A stretch of 17,464 nucleotides of DNA from positions 1 to 17,464 of the forward strand of contig JBHIDQ010000021.1 in the NCBI GenBank assembly GCA_046760155.1, in the 5' to 3' direction. Below the pieces are notes generated by a model, which searched no databases, had not been told where the DNA came from, and saw nothing but the letters and a program-made list of their open reading frames with translations. The position numbers and the translations under genes were made by a program. This document shows, piece by piece, positions 7,934 to 13,990 of the stretch (within the stretch, counting starts at the first letter, position 1; every line of letters starts with the position of its first letter). Origin of the DNA: JBHIDQ01 sp046760155. Lineage in GTDB: Bacteria; Chloroflexota; Dehalococcoidia; Dehalococcoidales; RBG-16-60-22.

Positions 7934-8632
7934 ATGCCTTCTAGGAAAATGTCGGTACTGGTGGCTGATGACGATGTTTGTATCTTGCGCATGATGCAGC
8001 GCATTTTGCAGCTGGAAGGCTACCAAGTGTTCATTACTGGCGATGGTGAAGACGCTCTCTATATGTTTTATGAGAAATCCCCTGACCTAGTGTTACTGGA
8101 TATCATGATGCCCGGTATGGACGGATACACCGTGTGCCAGCGTATCCGAGAGGTTTCCCAAGTGCCGCTAATTATGATCACCGCAAAGGACAATGAGGAA
8201 GAAAAAGTACGAGGTCTGGATGCCGGTGCCGATGACTATGTGGCTAAGCCCTTCTCCTCCAAAGAGCTAGCCGCACGAGTCAGGGCAGTACTGCGCCGCA
8301 CCAAGCTCTGGGATGAGCGCCCGGCACCTACGTTCAGTTCCCATAATCTTGTAATTGATTTTACTCGATATCGAGTAACCGTGGGCACCACAGAAGTGAA
8401 TCTGACCGCAACAGAATACAGACTATTATCTTATCTAGCACGCAATGCTGATCGAATAGTCACCCCAAGCCAGATCCTTAATAATGTCTGGGGTAATGAA
8501 TACCTTAGCGAGACCCACCTTCTTCAAGTAACTATGGCACGACTCAGACACAAGCTAGGGGATGATTCCAAAAAACCCAGATACATCTTCACCAGACCTG
8601 GCATAGGATATATGATGGTCAAACAAATATGA
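7934..8632 (+). CDS. OmpR/PhoB-family response regulator
   Basis: This 232-residue regulator has a receiver (D12/D13, phospho-acceptor D56 in LLDIMMPGMDGY, T83, K105 in VAKPF) and a winged-helix DNA-binding domain (about 135-230). The winged helix shows TATEYRLLSYLARN, VWGNEYL and the GIGYMM wing. An almost ideal ribosome binding site, AGGAGGTGA at 7918-7926, precedes the ATG and overlaps the stop codon of the CheY-like gene. It is the last gene before a terminator and the probable output of the soluble kinase. It has the same length and plan as the regulator at 1836-2534, so the two systems may be related by duplication; sequence identity was not computed. Confidence 0.94.
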   Translation: MPSRKMSVLVADDDVCILRMMQRILQLEGYQVFITGDGEDALYMFYEKSPDLVLLDIMMPGMDGYTVCQRIREVSQVPLIMITAKDNEEEKVRGLDAGADDYVAKPFSSKELAARVRAVLRRTKLWDERPAPTFSSHNLVIDFTRYRVTVGTTEVNLTATEYRLLSYLARNADRIVTPSQILNNVWGNEYLSETHLLQVTMARLRHKLGDDSKKPRYIFTRPGIGYMMVKQI

Positions 8633-8669
8633 TTAATTAATGTCCTCAATCAAATACAATAACCATTAA

Positions 8670-8703
8670 AGAAAGCTTCCAACTTTAGGGAGCTTTCTCT
8701 TTA
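8670..8703 (+). terminator. Rho-independent terminator after the kinase/receiver/regulator operon
   Basis: An 11-bp stem (AGAAAGCTTCC, 7-nt loop, GGGAGCTTTCT, with one G-T pair) is followed by CTTTATCTT. It begins 37 bases after the stop of the OmpR-type gene. Confidence 0.75.
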
Positions 8704-8751
8704 TCTTCCCTTTCAAACCATCTTGCCGATGCTCTACTCCTCGTTATTTAT

Positions 8752-8773
8752 GTGACTTTTTTGTGATGATTCA
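8752..8773. promoter_or_regulatory. Two 11-bp-phased GTGA repeats (candidate OmpR/PhoB-family operator)
   Basis: GTGACTTTTTT is followed directly by GTGATGATTCA, with GTGA at 8752 and 8763. This is the same GTGA-N7 phasing as the triple repeat at 1749-1781. It sits between the terminator and the small ORF at 8849, about 75 bp ahead of that ORF's ribosome binding site. Function is inferred from the phasing. Confidence 0.4.
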
Positions 8774-8848
8774 AGCTATTGTTTTAATACTGTTGTGAGT
8801 CGAATTTCCGATAATTAAGTAAGAAAAATGAGAAGGAGAGGGTAAAGA

Positions 8849-9070
8849 ATGGCATCGAAGAATAAAAAAGACCGGTTTAACTCAACTAGCCGAAATGGCG
8901 GGGATTCTTTTCCGGAGCACAACCAGCGTATGAGAACGTTCCGTCTTGCTCATCCCAAAAATTGGCGGCAATGGGGATGCCAGATACCAGGAGTGCCGGA
9001 AAGATTACCGGCTCTTGTTCCACCCATCCTCCCACGAAGAGCGATACTGTCCGTGTACTCACCCAACTAA
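8849..9070 (+). CDS. Small hypothetical protein
   Basis: I do not recognise this 73-residue ORF. It has a good ribosome binding site (AAGGAGAGGG, about six bases before the ATG) and a promoter-sized region upstream carrying the GTGA repeats, which argues for translation. The start is very polar and basic (MASKNKKDRF), the middle has NWRQWGCQIPG, and the end is Pro-rich. There is no membrane segment or signal peptide. From about 8930 to 9104 a second frame (+1) is open and gives a Cys/His-bearing peptide ending CPCTHPTKEV, so the second half may be frameshifted or the gene degraded. It lies 46 bp before the receiver gene at 9117. Confidence 0.4.
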   Translation: MASKNKKDRFNSTSRNGGDSFPEHNQRMRTFRLAHPKNWRQWGCQIPGVPERLPALVPPILPRRAILSVYSPN

Positions 9071-9116
9071 AGAGGTAACACAATCAGAAAATGTCAAAGA
9101 ATGAGAGGTTTGCCAG

Positions 9117-9503
9117 ATGAAGAAAAACCAGTCCATCTTAGTGGTAGATGACGACCGGGAAATGCTAAGGGTACTCAGTCGAACCCTTGAACTGGAAGGT
9201 TATGATGCCGCCATCGCTGCCGACGGCAGATCAGCCATGGCTTTACTGGAGAAGTATGGCCCAGACTTGGTCGTCCTAGATATCATGATGCCTCAGGTAG
9301 ACGGTTTTCAGGTCCTCGAGCTTATAAGACAGCGCTCTAATGTGCCGGTAATCATGCTTACCGCCAGATGCGACTTAACATCCTTATGCGATGCTGTAGT
9401 TCTCGGTGCGGACGATTACGTAACAAAACCATTCCACACACGAGAACTGCTAGCCCGTATCAAGGCAAAGCTAAGACGTGCCAAGTTAGCAAGCCAATCA
9501 TAA
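9117..9503 (+). CDS. Receiver-only response regulator (PhoB-like receiver without output domain)
   Basis: This 128-residue protein has a full receiver: D11/D12, phospho-acceptor D55 in VVLDIMMP, T82 and K104 in DDYVTKPF. It ends in the ARIKAKLRRAK linker that in OmpR-type proteins leads into the winged helix; here a TAA follows within a few residues. The ATG has GAGAGG eight bases upstream. Compared with the 232-residue OmpR-type regulators nearby, it looks like a receiver that lost or never had its output domain. The XRE-type gene downstream is in the same reading frame, 18 sense codons after this stop. Confidence 0.9.
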   Translation: MKKNQSILVVDDDREMLRVLSRTLELEGYDAAIAADGRSAMALLEKYGPDLVVLDIMMPQVDGFQVLELIRQRSNVPVIMLTARCDLTSLCDAVVLGADDYVTKPFHTRELLARIKAKLRRAKLASQS

Positions 9504-9557
9504 GTATTACTGACAGCAATTACGCTATTAGAATGGCTCACTAGTGAAAGAACCGGG

Positions 9558-9947
9558 GTGAAGAATACCAGAAAAGACTTAGGTAAAATATTAAAGCAAC
9601 GGCGGCTTTCGATTCCCATGACATTACGTGAGCTTAGTGCTAAGTCAGGTGTGTCCCAATCCCACCTCACCAGAATAGAGCGAGGAGAACGTTTCCCTTC
9701 CGCACTGGTCCTACGGAAAATCGCCAAAATTCTCACCTTTGAGGAAAATAGACTATTTTCATTAGCTGGATTTCTCTCCCCTGGCTACTCCATTAATGCT
9801 GAAATTAGTGAGAGATATGCTTACAATAAGGGGTTAGACCCTTATGTGGCTGCGGTACTGGCACAAGAGCCACTCGAAGTGCAGCGCACTGTTGTTATGA
9901 TTCTCAACATCTTGAAAAGTATTGCAAAACCCGTTGGAGAAGAATAG
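9558..9947 (+). CDS. XRE-family helix-turn-helix regulator
   Basis: This 129-residue protein has an N-terminal Cro/C1-type HTH (about residues 7-62). Recognisable elements are LGKILKQRR, LRELSAKSGVSQSHLTRIERG and the closing helix LRKIAKILTF. The C-terminal part (about 90-125) has LDPYVAAVLAQEP and a final amphipathic helix, probably for dimerisation. I recall similar small regulators as common in Dehalococcoidia genomes, which supports the suggested lineage. The start is uncertain: GTG at 9558 is used because no ATG occurs in this frame after the preceding stop until inside the HTH, and the ribosome binding site is weak. It probably shares a transcript with the receiver gene 54 bp upstream. 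Confidence 0.88.
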   Translation: MKNTRKDLGKILKQRRLSIPMTLRELSAKSGVSQSHLTRIERGERFPSALVLRKIAKILTFEENRLFSLAGFLSPGYSINAEISERYAYNKGLDPYVAAVLAQEPLEVQRTVVMILNILKSIAKPVGEE

Positions 9948-10387
9948 CGATAACTACCTAGTCTAGACAGGCACTCGCTCAAATAGCAAATAAGGCAACG
10001 TGCTTAATTTCGGAAAAGGGATACTAGACGGGCAACAAATGCCTTGCGAAGATTAATCTCCACCTGAGTTACCCACTTAATCACGATTCTGCCATTACCG
10101 CCTATCAGCCTCCAATAAAGCTATTTGCAGTACCATCCCGCGTAGTTGTCCAGTAATCGGACCCAACGCGGCTAATGCTGTCGTTACTTATCCAAAGAGG
10201 CACTGCTATCCTTCATATCTGCCGGGAAAACAGACGTATTGGCAAAATTACTTGGGGGTTTCTTTATGACAAATCATATCGGCATAATAACGCGAGTATA
10301 CTAGAGTATTATGAAGATTTCTTGGGATTCTAAGACATATAATTCACTTTGCCATACAGGATAGTCGTATAAAACAGAAGAGCAGGC
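9948..10387. other. Gene-free stretch
   Basis: Stops are frequent in all frames and I see no ORF with a credible start, no RNA gene and no clear terminator for the XRE gene. A short palindromic patch (AGTATACT, then ATACT-AG-AGTAT) lies near 10295-10310. The stretch may be decayed coding sequence, but nothing can be identified. Confidence 0.5.
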
Positions 10388-10417
10388 TTGACAATGGGTA
10401 AAAATTTGTAATATAAG
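10388..10417 (+). promoter_or_regulatory. Candidate sigma-70 promoter upstream of the IclR-like fragment
   Basis: TTGACA (10388-10393), an 18-base spacer and TATAAG (10412-10417, five of six matches) form the best promoter-like sequence in the window. The predicted transcript would start about 40 bases before the small IclR-like ORF. Confidence 0.55.
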
Positions 10418-10464
10418 TACAAATAATAATTGAAACAGAGTTTCGCTAAGCGGAACGATTAAAT

Positions 10465-10605
10465 ATGAATGCTATATCGCTAAAGAAATCTGGGAAGTAT
10501 ACGAGGTCCGTGGAAAGGGTGGTGGCAGTTTTAAAGTGTTTTACACCAGACACGCCAATTCGAAGCGTTGAGGAAATAGTTGACCATTGGAAAGGAATTA
10601 ACTAG
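10465..10605 (+). pseudogene. Truncated IclR-family regulator (N-terminal HTH fragment)
   Basis: A 46-codon ORF encodes a peptide whose residues 12-42 match the start of the IclR winged-helix domain: YTRSVERVVAVLKCF, then TPDTPIRSVEEIVDH, then WKGIN at the point where the recognition helix should follow. It stops at TAG, and no frame downstream continues with the KSTVYRLL-type helix or the ligand-binding domain. IclR proteins are normally about 250 residues, so this is a remnant or a very short peptide. There is a good promoter upstream but only a weak ribosome binding site. IclR regulators often sit beside transport/catabolic operons like the TRAP operon that follows. The family match is by eye. 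Confidence 0.5.
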
Positions 10606-10625
10606 AAAAGATTAAGGAGTAGCGA

Positions 10626-10745
10626 ATGAATGCAGGCGGGCTCTGCCAGGGGAAACAAAGTTACCTATGCTGGGCAGGTGCTGGGGCCCCTCCCGTGAGC
10701 TATCCTTGGCGTAATCGGGCAAGTGGCATCCCGCGATTAATCTAG
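10626..10745 (+). CDS. Possible 39-residue small protein in the TRAP leader region
   Basis: AAGGAG (10614-10619) sits six bases before ATG, an ideal ribosome binding site, 20 bases after the IclR-like fragment stops. The product begins MNAGGLCQGKQ, contains two cysteines and a Gly/Ala/Pro-rich middle, and ends PRLI. It is not recognised. The region also holds inverted repeats, so the ORF may be fortuitous or a leader peptide. Confidence 0.2.
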   Translation: MNAGGLCQGKQSYLCWAGAGAPPVSYPWRNRASGIPRLI

Positions 10746-10762
10746 TAGGAGCGATAAAAACT

Positions 10763-10806
10763 ACCGTGTCAGTATTGTCCTGAAGAAAGGTTAGCTTTGA
10801 CACGGT
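10763..10806. repeat. Perfect 9-bp inverted repeat overlapping the candidate dctP promoter
   Basis: ACCGTGTCA (10763-10771) and TGACACGGT (10798-10806) are exact reverse complements 26 bases apart. The right arm overlaps a TTGACA -35 element. It may be an operator with two separated half-sites or a weak RNA hairpin. Confidence 0.5.
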
Positions 10807-10825
10807 CTGAATTTAGGGTTAATAC
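10797..10825 (+). promoter_or_regulatory. Candidate promoter of the TRAP operon
   Basis: TTGACA (10797-10802) is a perfect -35. A 17-base spacer leads to TAATAC (10820-10825), a poor -10. The -10 lies inside an inverted repeat, GGGT-TAAT-ACCC (10816-10827, extended with one mismatch to 10812-10831), and the -35 overlaps the ACCGTGTCA/TGACACGGT repeat. This suggests a regulated promoter. The implied leader to the dctP start is about 75 nt. Confidence 0.4.
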
Positions 10826-10885
10826 CCAAAACTAGGAAAGGGGGGTGATAGCTTTCAAGAGAAAAGATTTCTAAAACAGCTAGTT

Positions 10886-10897
10886 CTAAAATTTTAG
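10886..10897. repeat. 12-bp palindrome in the dctP leader
   Basis: CTAAAATTTTAG is a perfect palindrome 11 bases before the dctP start codon. TTCTAAAA also occurs twice, at about 10869 and 10884, so this could be an operator close to the translation start. Confidence 0.35.
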
Positions 10898-10907
10898 GAC
10901 GAGAAAA

Positions 10908-11999
10908 GTGAGTAAAAGATTGATATTAGCTTTGGTGATGGTAGTGGTCTTGACGGGTGGTCTGTTTGCTGCTTGTGCGGCACCTGCTCCGGCGCCAGCG
11001 CCAGCCCCTGCTCCAGCGCCAGCTCAACCTGTGATGAAAGTAGAGTGGGTCGCTCAGGACACCAATACCGAAGGTGGCCGTGTCTGGAACTCTCGCAAGA
11101 GGGCGATGGACAAGATTGCAGAAATGACCAATGGCCAATTCACCATTGACTTCCGCGGCGGCGGCGCTATCGTCCCCGGCTGGGAAGAAGTACCTAATAC
11201 CGAGAGGGGCGTCCTTGACATGAGCGTGACCGCCAGCTTCGTCCACCGGGAGGTAAACCCGGCAGCTCCCCTGTTCAATGCCGTGCTGGGCTCAACCATG
11301 TTCCCCATCAAGATGATGTCCTGGATGTTGAACTATGGCCATGACCTGTACCGTGAGATGCTCACCGCTGGAGGTAAAACTGTTGTAACGTTGCCGGGCT
11401 GGGAAGGCACCCCCGAAATGTTCCTCAACACCAACAAACCTTTGAGAACAGTTGAAGACCTTGAAGGGCTAAAAGTCCGCACCGCGGGCGATGATGCTGC
11501 CATCTTCAGCATGATGGGTGCCAGTCCCACATCCGTGCCCCCACCAGAGATTTACGAGAACATGCAGCGGGGCGTCATCGACGCCTTCCAGCTGAACGCC
11601 CCCAGCATTGACAAGGCAATCGCCCTGTACGAGGTGGTTGACTACACCTACGTCTCCCCGGTGCGCCAGCCCGCCGAGTATCACTGCTACTATATCAACC
11701 AGAAATCCTGGAATAACCTGCCCGATAACTTCAAGACGGTCTTCCAGGCCGCCGTCCTAGAAGAAGCCTACCGGTATCTGAATGAGACGATAGTAGCCGA
11801 TGCCGAAGCCATCCAGTTCTACATCGACTATGGCGTCCAGGTGGGCCCGCCACCGAAGGAAATAGAGGATGAGTTTATCAGAAATTCCAAAATATTCTAT
11901 GGTAAACTAGCGGCAAGTGACCCGTTCGCGGCCAGAGTATGGCAATCAATACAGGACTTTGAGAAAGCTTACGATACGACCTTCCCGAGCGGTCTCTAA
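10908..11999 (+). CDS. dctP: TRAP transporter solute-binding lipoprotein (DctP family)
   Basis: This 363-residue protein is the extracytoplasmic binding subunit of a tripartite ATP-independent transporter. It has a signal peptide (1-22) with a lipoprotein cleavage site before C23 (LFAAC), then a flexible (Ala-Pro)6 linker (25-36). The DctP fold shows PLRTVEDLEGLKVRT with R189, the Arg position that contacts the ligand carboxylate in characterised members. MGASP, MQRGVIDAF and a C-terminal FEKAYDTTFPSGL follow. A lipid anchor fits a monoderm-like or Chloroflexota envelope. The start is GTG at 10908 with AGGA eight bases upstream; no better start precedes the signal peptide. It heads the dctP-dctQ-dctM set, separated from dctQ by a strong hairpin. 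The substrate is not predictable, though an organic acid is usual for the family. Confidence 0.94.
   Translation: MSKRLILALVMVVVLTGGLFAACAAPAPAPAPAPAPAPAQPVMKVEWVAQDTNTEGGRVWNSRKRAMDKIAEMTNGQFTIDFRGGGAIVPGWEEVPNTERGVLDMSVTASFVHREVNPAAPLFNAVLGSTMFPIKMMSWMLNYGHDLYREMLTAGGKTVVTLPGWEGTPEMFLNTNKPLRTVEDLEGLKVRTAGDDAAIFSMMGASPTSVPPPEIYENMQRGVIDAFQLNAPSIDKAIALYEVVDYTYVSPVRQPAEYHCYYINQKSWNNLPDNFKTVFQAAVLEEAYRYLNETIVADAEAIQFYIDYGVQVGPPPKEIEDEFIRNSKIFYGKLAASDPFAARVWQSIQDFEKAYDTTFPSGL
10980..11015 (+). repeat. Ala-Pro codon repeat in dctP (lipoprotein linker)
   Basis: Six consecutive Ala-Pro pairs, encoded by near-repeats of gctcca and gccagc, follow the lipidated cysteine. They probably form an extended spacer holding the binding domain off the membrane. 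Such tracts can change length by slippage. Confidence 0.7.
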
Positions 12000-12011
12000 G
12001 CGTTAAACCCG

Positions 12012-12048
12012 GTTTCCCCTCCTCGGGGATTCTCCGAGGAGGGGAAAC
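12012..12048 (+). promoter_or_regulatory. Perfect 15-bp intercistronic hairpin between dctP and dctQ
   Basis: GTTTCCCCTCCTCGG (12012-12026) pairs exactly with CCGAGGAGGGGAAAC (12034-12048) around a 7-nt loop. No T-run follows (TCTATAGGG), so it is not a typical intrinsic terminator. It starts 13 bases after the dctP stop and ends 15 bases before the dctQ start. Such structures often protect the upstream message or reduce downstream expression, giving more binding protein than membrane subunits. Confidence 0.85.
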
Positions 12049-12063
12049 TCTATAGGGTAAATT

Positions 12064-12573
12064 ATGCGAAAAGTACTTAGCGTTATCGATAGGACCACCG
12101 ACTGGACAGGAAGGACATTCCGCTGGGGCCTGGTTGTTCTGGTACTTATAGTTTCCTACGAGGTTATCTCCCGATTTGTCTTTAGCGCTCCCACCAAGTG
12201 GTCTTACGAAACGGACATGATGCTCAGCGGAACCGTCTACTCTTTCGCCTGGGCTTATGCTTGGCTGCATAAGGCCCACGTCAGGATAGACGTTTTCTAC
12301 GGGCGCCTGTCACTAAGAAAAAGAGCCTTCATCGATATCACCGGGACCCTGGTGGCTTTCTTCCCCATAATAATCCTGTTCATCTACATCTGCGCCTTCA
12401 GAGCGTGGGACTCCTTTATAACCGATGAAGTTTCCTTTAAGAGTTACTGGTATCCAATACTCTGGCCCTACCGAACAGCCGTGACCCTGGGGTTCATCTT
12501 GCTCCTTTTGCAGGGTTCTGCCCAGTTCTTCCGCGATATTTACTTGCTGGTGAGGAATAAACCCTATGATTGA
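12064..12573 (+). CDS. dctQ: TRAP transporter small permease subunit (DctQ family)
   Basis: This 169-residue membrane protein has four predicted membrane segments (about 21-41, 52-70, 92-112, 135-157) and the DctQ signatures YEVISRFVF (35-43) and WSYETDMMLSG (about 46-56). AHVRIDVFYG after the second segment is typical of the family. It forms the membrane complex with the large subunit encoded by the next gene. The ATG at 12064 follows the intercistronic hairpin and has only a modest ribosome binding site (TAGGGT), so its translation is probably lower than that of dctP. Its last 8 bases overlap the start of dctM, indicating translational coupling. Confidence 0.92.
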   Translation: MRKVLSVIDRTTDWTGRTFRWGLVVLVLIVSYEVISRFVFSAPTKWSYETDMMLSGTVYSFAWAYAWLHKAHVRIDVFYGRLSLRKRAFIDITGTLVAFFPIIILFIYICAFRAWDSFITDEVSFKSYWYPILWPYRTAVTLGFILLLLQGSAQFFRDIYLLVRNKPYD

Positions 12574-13906
12574 TATCAGTAAAGAAGCCCTTACCGTCCT
12601 CATGCTGGGCGGCTTTTTCGTTGGCGTTTTCTCTGGCTTCCCTCTAGCCCTAGTCATAGGTACGGTGGGCCTAGCTGCCGGACTTCTGCGTTTTGGACCC
12701 GCGACGACAATGGAATTACTCTACAGCCGCTCCGTGGACGGTGCCCTGTTCAACTATATCCTGATCGCCGTTCCCCTGTTTATCTTCATGGGTCTCATGC
12801 TGGAGCGCTCCGGCATCGCGGAGAAGCTGTTTGATGCCCTGTACGTCTGGCTGGGCGGGCTCAGAGGTGGACTGGCCATTATCGTCGTGCTCATGGGTAC
12901 TATTATCGCCGCCACCGTGGGCGTTATCGCTGCCTCGGTCACCATGCTGACCATTGTCGCCCTGCGGTCCATGATAAGGCGCGGTTACAGCAAAAGCCTG
13001 GCCAGTGGTGCTATCTGCGCTGGCGGCTGTCTGGGCATCCTTATCCCGCCCAGTATCATGCTGGTTCTTTACGGCCCAATGGCCCAACTTTCCGTAGGAA
13101 AGTTATTTTTTGCCGCCTTCATTCCTGGCTTCATTCTATCCGGTCTTTACATGAGCTATATCGCCATTTACAGCCTGCTCAGGCCTGAAGTAGCGCCGGC
13201 AGTACCCCCTGAAGAGAGGACGGTCTCTTTCCTTCAGAAAACAACCAAACTTCTCACCTCGCTGGTTCCCCCGGTAATCCTTATTCTGTCGGTGCTAGGG
13301 GTCATCTTCTTCGGGATAGCCTCACCCACCGAGGCATCGGGAATTGGTGCTCTGGCAGCAACACTGCTGACCATAGCCTACGGCCGATTTAATTTAAAGG
13401 TATTGCAAGATGTCTCTCTGGAGTGTTTCAGGTCCGTTGGCTTTATCTTCCTCATCGTGGTCATGGCTTTTTCTTTCGTCGGCGTTTTCATCGCCGCCGG
13501 GTGTGACAGAGTAATATCATCGGTCATTCTGTCTGTGCCGGGAGGCAAGTGGGGGATCTTTGCCATAGTAATGTTCATCTGCTTCATCATGGGGTTCTTC
13601 ATCGACTGGATCGGCATCGTCTTCATCCTGGTTCCCATAGTAACTCCTATCGCTGAAACCTTAGGTTTTGACGAAATCTGGTTCGCCATGATGATCTGCG
13701 TCAACCTTCAGATGTCCTTCATGACCCCCCCTTTCGCCTGGGCGATATTCTTCTTGAGAGGTCAAGCTCCGCCCGAATTAGGCATACAGCTTATTGATAT
13801 TATACGAGGGGTGATTCCTTATGTTATCCTAATAATGGTGACTCTTGGGCTATTGGTCGCCTTCCCTCAATTGATTACTTGGTTGCCAGGCCAGATGTTA
13901 AGGTAG
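12566..13906 (+). CDS. dctM: TRAP transporter large permease subunit (DctM family)
   Basis: This 446-residue protein is rich in membrane segments along its whole length, as expected for the ion-coupled transport subunit of TRAP systems. Family landmarks include PLFIFMGLMLERSGIAEKLF near residue 68, GCLGILIPPSIMLVLYG around 152-168, FGIASPTEASGIGALAA around 249-265 and the C-terminal FMTPPFAWAIFFLRG. Length is standard. The ATG overlaps the dctQ stop by 8 bases. It is followed after 84 bp by the oxidoreductase gene on the same strand. No sign of truncation or frameshift. Confidence 0.95.
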   Translation: MIDISKEALTVLMLGGFFVGVFSGFPLALVIGTVGLAAGLLRFGPATTMELLYSRSVDGALFNYILIAVPLFIFMGLMLERSGIAEKLFDALYVWLGGLRGGLAIIVVLMGTIIAATVGVIAASVTMLTIVALRSMIRRGYSKSLASGAICAGGCLGILIPPSIMLVLYGPMAQLSVGKLFFAAFIPGFILSGLYMSYIAIYSLLRPEVAPAVPPEERTVSFLQKTTKLLTSLVPPVILILSVLGVIFFGIASPTEASGIGALAATLLTIAYGRFNLKVLQDVSLECFRSVGFIFLIVVMAFSFVGVFIAAGCDRVISSVILSVPGGKWGIFAIVMFICFIMGFFIDWIGIVFILVPIVTPIAETLGFDEIWFAMMICVNLQMSFMTPPFAWAIFFLRGQAPPELGIQLIDIIRGVIPYVILIMVTLGLLVAFPQLITWLPGQMLR

Positions 13907-13990
13907 TGATTAAGAGGTTACATTCAACAGAACAAAGCTAAGAATACCACTTATATGAGCAAATAAAACTCGGCAAAGAAGGGGAATTTT

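Noticed and set aside
9948..10387. Decayed insertion sequence or attachment site
   Set aside because: No terminal inverted repeats, target duplications or transposase fragments were seen.
10612..10803. 63-codon minus-strand ORF in the TRAP leader
   Set aside because: No family resemblance and no good ribosome binding site; the region is dominated by repeats and promoter-like elements on the plus strand.
10626..10830. Possible riboswitch (cobalamin or molybdenum-cofactor type) in the TRAP leader
   Set aside because: G/C-rich paired segments are present, but I could not place the conserved boxes of any known class.
12012..12048. Intrinsic terminator ending dctP
   Set aside because: The stem is very strong but no T-run follows, and dctQ/dctM clearly belong to the same operon; reported as an intercistronic hairpin instead.
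12716..13087. 123-codon minus-strand ORF inside dctM
   Set aside because: It is antisense to a well-supported membrane transporter gene and its His/Gln/Asp-rich product is what the reverse of a hydrophobic gene gives.
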